NCBI GenBank assembly: GCA_035635075.1
Contig: DASQBT010000229.1
Location: 1-7,986 of the forward strand
Direction of reading: 5' to 3'
Length of the DNA: 7,986 bases
Origin: DASQBT01 sp035635075
Lineage (GTDB): Bacteria > Pseudomonadota > Gammaproteobacteria > Burkholderiales > Thiobacillaceae
In this document: piece by piece, positions 6,139 to 7,986 of the stretch
Layout: each line of letters begins with the position of its first letter
Numbering within the stretch: position 1 is the stretch's first letter
Position numbers and translations under genes: made by a program
Notes under the pieces: generated by a model
What the model was told of the DNA's origin: nothing
What the model saw: the letters and a program-made list of their open reading frames with translations, nothing else
The model's database searches: none

Positions 6139-6651
6139 TCAGAATTCGATAGACGGCCCCTTCCAGGTAGCGTCGCGCGGTTGAGCGCGGGCTATCGCCT
6201 CGCTGGCCGCGCACCACCCCTCGCAGGCGTTGCGCCCGGGGCGATGTCGCCACATATTCAACAGCCCCTTGCACCTGGCGTAGAAACGGAAGAATCGCAG
6301 GACGGTCCTTCGTTGCGATGGGCTTAACGGGTGGACGCTGCAGATCAGCTTGTCGTCGGCCATGCCGCGGTCTGTCAGGGTCACGGCCCCCCACGCCTTG
6401 GCCCGTATTCGCGTGCCGGGACGCAGACGTGGGCCGACCACCAGGGCATCCAGCAGGTCGCCGTCCATTCCGAGGTAGGCCGGTACCGAACCGTAGTTGT
6501 AGGGGCACGGCAGGGGCGAGATAAAATCAATGCGGCCCGTGGAGCCACGCTTGAGAAAGCTTCCGCGCGGCACTTCGATCACCACGTCAAGCTCGGGTGG
6601 CTCGACGATGGCCTCACAGGCGGGGGGCGGACTCCAGTTTGGATGGTTCAC
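6139..6651 (-). CDS. ppa: Divergent family I inorganic pyrophosphatase
   Basis: A 170-residue protein that resembles soluble family I pyrophosphatases (PPi to two phosphates, Mg2+-dependent, cytosol). Visible motifs are VVIEVPRGSFLKRG (residues 23-36), CPYNYGSVP (49-57), the metal-binding D63-G-D65-LL-D68, LTD94-RGMAD99-D-K101, and FFRFY (120-124), matching in order the E. coli EIPA, NYGY, DGDPVD, TDEAGEDAK and FFEHY blocks. Several residues conserved elsewhere look replaced: Glu98 by Arg95, Lys142 by Ala125, and the Glu31 and Arg43 positions. The region between the metal site and the C-terminus is shorter than in E. coli, and the tail RPGRNACEGW onward is of a different type. The start must be the GTG at 6651, because an in-frame TAA lies 12 bases upstream and no ATG precedes the core. 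It is convergent with gspB. Confidence 0.85.
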   Translation of the reverse strand: MNHPNWSPPPACEAIVEPPELDVVIEVPRGSFLKRGSTGRIDFISPLPCPYNYGSVPAYLGMDGDLLDALVVGPRLRPGTRIRAKAWGAVTLTDRGMADDKLICSVHPLSPSQRRTVLRFFRFYARCKGLLNMWRHRPGRNACEGWCAASEAIARAQPRDATWKGPSIEF

Positions 6652-6773
6652 TGCGCAAGCTTACCCGAGTCCGATAGCATCGACGAATAAGCGGAGCGAC
6701 GCGGTTGCGCTATTCTCAGGCTGATCCTGCGAATTCAAGCTCACCCTCGCGGGCCAACCAAAGGATATGCAGG

Positions 6774-7067
6774 CTAGCCATCGGGAGGACTTTTCATCCG
6801 CCAGGGCACCCGTGCCTCTTTCGACGTGAGCCGGCGACCCTTGCGTGCAACCTGCACCCAAAGGGCACCGTACCAGAGCGCGCCGATGCCGACGAATGCC
6901 AACAGCCAGCGCCGAGGGAGCACCGCAAGCACAAGCGCGGTAAGGCCGGCACCCAGCCAGATCAGGGCAAGTGAGGCTGCTACAACGCGGGTGGTTCGCC
7001 TTGAATGGTGTCGAGAATTCACTTCGTGCGAGACGGGATCGTTAGGGCTTGCGTTGTTTGAGAGCAT
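6774..7067 (-). CDS. Small two-helix membrane protein of unknown function
   Basis: About 97 residues from the ATG at 7067. A polar basic N-terminus (HEVNSRHHSRRTTR) is followed by two hydrophobic helices at about residues 28-50 and 54-74, joined by a tight PRR turn, and a basic tail (ARKGRRLTSKEARVPWR). The charge pattern suggests both ends face the cytoplasm. I do not recognise a family. The frame is open further upstream, with ATGs at 7106 and 7199; the added residues look non-conserved in character (Cys- and Ser-rich), so I chose the shorter form, but no start has a clear ribosome binding site (7106 has GGAA six bases before it). It lies between the GRDP-like gene and the pyrophosphatase on the same strand, about 95 and 120 bases from each. 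Confidence 0.6.
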   Translation of the reverse strand: MLSNNASPNDPVSHEVNSRHHSRRTTRVVAASLALIWLGAGLTALVLAVLPRRWLLAFVGIGALWYGALWVQVARKGRRLTSKEARVPWRMKSPPDG

Positions 7068-7162
7068 CAAGACGAGGCATAGTGGCCTCGCCGAGCCGGC
7101 CGTCATATGGGATTCCGGCTGCGACTGATTTAGTTGACATCTGGGATCAGACCAATTGATTC

Positions 7163-7585
7163 TCATACCTTGCAGGCAACACGACATGCCTTTATGCACC
7201 TGACAACTTCGGCTTTGTTGTCAGTTACGTATGATTCGGAGTACTCGCTATTCCAGAGCACGGCGGTTTGATCAAACACGCCAAGAAGTTCTTGATATTG
7301 TTGTTCACTATCCTTTCCGAACCCTCCATCGTGATCGAGGATGGTCCCGAAAATACGGTTGCAGTCTTCGGCATAGGCGCGAGGGTGCAGCATATGAAGA
7401 TGCCACACTTCGTCGATGTCTCGTGCTGGCGAACGCTCCACATCGGGGTATTTCGCAGCGAGTTTGAGAAACTTACGGTATCGAAGTTCGGCAGTACGAA
7501 TAGTTTGCTCATCGGCCCCGGACAACATGCTTCCACTTCTACGTGCCGCTGCGACGATGTCTATGGAAATGGATGGTATCTTCAT
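7163..7585 (-). CDS. GRDP-like (glycine-rich-domain-protein-like) small protein with Cys tail
   Basis: A 140-residue soluble protein. The central block RDIDEVWHLHMLHPRAYAEDC (about residues 55-75), followed by RIFGTILDHDGGFG, matches the core of GRDP-like proteins, in which a DEVWHxHxL... Y..DC pattern recurs; the histidines and the cysteine may be structural or metal-binding, and the biochemical role is not established. The N-terminal half is helical and basic. The protein ends in CIKACRVACKV, three cysteines at four-residue spacing, apart from the core. The ATG at 7585 has a strong AAGGAG seven bases upstream and is favoured over the TTG at 7588. There is no signal peptide or membrane helix. 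Its neighbours, a methyltransferase and a small membrane protein, do not reveal a pathway. Confidence 0.78.
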   Translation of the reverse strand: MKIPSISIDIVAAARRSGSMLSGADEQTIRTAELRYRKFLKLAAKYPDVERSPARDIDEVWHLHMLHPRAYAEDCNRIFGTILDHDGGFGKDSEQQYQELLGVFDQTAVLWNSEYSESYVTDNKAEVVRCIKACRVACKV

Positions 7586-7591
7586 CAAGTT

Positions 7592-7597
7592 TCTCCT
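7592..7597 (-). promoter_or_regulatory. Shine-Dalgarno of the GRDP-like gene
   Basis: AAGGAG on the minus strand lies six to seven bases before the ATG at 7585. It is the strongest ribosome binding site in the window and fixes that start over the TTG at 7588. Confidence 0.65.
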
Positions 7598-7703
7598 TGC
7601 CCCAGTTGGTTGTGAGGTAGTTTCGTGCCATGGGGAGCGACACGGCCTAATGAACAGCGTTTATCCGCCATCTTAAGGAGCATGGGGAAGAGGAAAGCAT
7701 ATC

Positions 7704-7986
7704 TTAGCCAATGATAAAAACCGCGGGCCGCTTGTCGAGATCGGGCGGCGGCTGTCTCTTCCATGCGCTGACATCCATGGTTTTCAGCATCTGCCCAGGA
7801 CGGGTCAGGTCGATGGCGAGGGTGAGACGCGTTCCGGGCGCGAGGGATTCCAGCAAGGCCTTGAACAGCGCAGCGCCACGATAGGGCGTTTCCATGAAAA
7901 GCTGGGTCTGGCCTTTCTGCGCGAGTTGCTCCAGGTGCATGATGGCTTTTTTGCGTTCCGAGTTGGCGACCGGCAGGTAGCCGTTG
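7704..7986 (-). CDS. RsmI-like SAM-dependent methyltransferase (tetrapyrrole methylase fold), C-terminal part
   Basis: The frame runs to the window edge, so only the last 93 or so residues are seen; the protein begins outside. The piece GYLPVANSERKKAI followed by QTQLFMETPYRGAALFKALL and then GTRLTLAIDLTRPGQ resembles the C-terminal half of tetrapyrrole-methylase-fold enzymes of the RsmI group, which 2'-O-methylate 16S rRNA C1402; FxETPYR is the recognisable family motif. The ending WKRQPPPDLDKRPAVFIIG is what I recall for an RsmI paralogue of about 240 residues found in betaproteobacteria, described only as a SAM-dependent methyltransferase, so I do not name it rsmI. The ATG at 7940 is internal, because the homologous motif GYLPV lies upstream of it. 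Confidence 0.8.
   Translation of the reverse strand, partial: NGYLPVANSERKKAIMHLEQLAQKGQTQLFMETPYRGAALFKALLESLAPGTRLTLAIDLTRPGQMLKTMDVSAWKRQPPPDLDKRPAVFIIG

Noticed and set aside
6065..6508. Minus-strand open frame of 147 codons overlapping ppa
   Set aside because: It overlaps the pyrophosphatase in another frame on the same strand and has low-complexity Arg/Pro/Gly composition.
7134..7139. Perfect TTGACA on the plus strand
   Set aside because: No acceptable -10 lies 16-18 bases downstream, and all genes downstream are on the minus strand.
7682..7714. Ten-codon plus-strand ORF (ATG after AAGGAG)
   Set aside because: The Shine-Dalgarno-like sequence is only one base from the ATG, too close for use, and the frame overlaps the end of the methyltransferase gene.
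1..7986. Search for CRISPR arrays, tRNAs, insertion sequences and long direct repeats
   Set aside because: Reading both strands showed no regularly spaced repeats, no transposase-like frames with terminal inverted repeats and no tRNA-like cloverleaf or T-loop sequence that I could support.

Overview
The window reads as ordinary chromosome from a GC-rich proteobacterium, most likely a betaproteobacterium. That placement is inferred from the gspA/gspB pair, the Y/FNYG-type compact pyrophosphatase, the DUF4202 protein and the codon use; no rRNA or other marker gene is present. Coding density is high and no gene-free gap exceeds about 300 bases. I see no insertion sequence, integrase, phage gene, tRNA or CRISPR array.

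Layout from left to right. (1) Plus strand, 1-1729: the 3' end of an MFS_3-type exporter, a secreted DUF3859-like protein, and a YmdB-type macrodomain hydrolase. (2) Minus strand, 3520-1751: a DUF4202 protein, an exported small heat shock protein (alpha-crystallin domain behind a signal peptide) and a small potassium-channel-like protein, probably one co-directional cluster. (3) Plus strand, 3664-6053: gspA (exeA), encoding an AAA+ ATPase with a peptidoglycan-binding tail, followed directly by gspB (exeB); together they help the type II secretion secretin assemble across the cell wall. They diverge from the DUF4202 gene over a short region that carries promoter-like sequences. (4) Minus strand, 7986-6139: the 3' part of an RsmI-like SAM-dependent methyltransferase, a GRDP-like protein with a cysteine-spaced tail, a small two-helix membrane protein and a divergent family I inorganic pyrophosphatase.

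Envelope functions recur: an exporter, a secreted protein, a periplasmic chaperone, an ion channel and secretin assembly proteins. The points most worth a second look are the exported Hsp20 and the possible Shine-Dalgarno-masking structure in its leader, its close linkage to a channel gene, the GRDP-like protein with its CxxxCxxxC tail, and the pyrophosphatase that keeps its metal-binding aspartates but appears to have lost several conserved phosphate-side residues. I found no convincing multi-gene defence or biosynthetic system.
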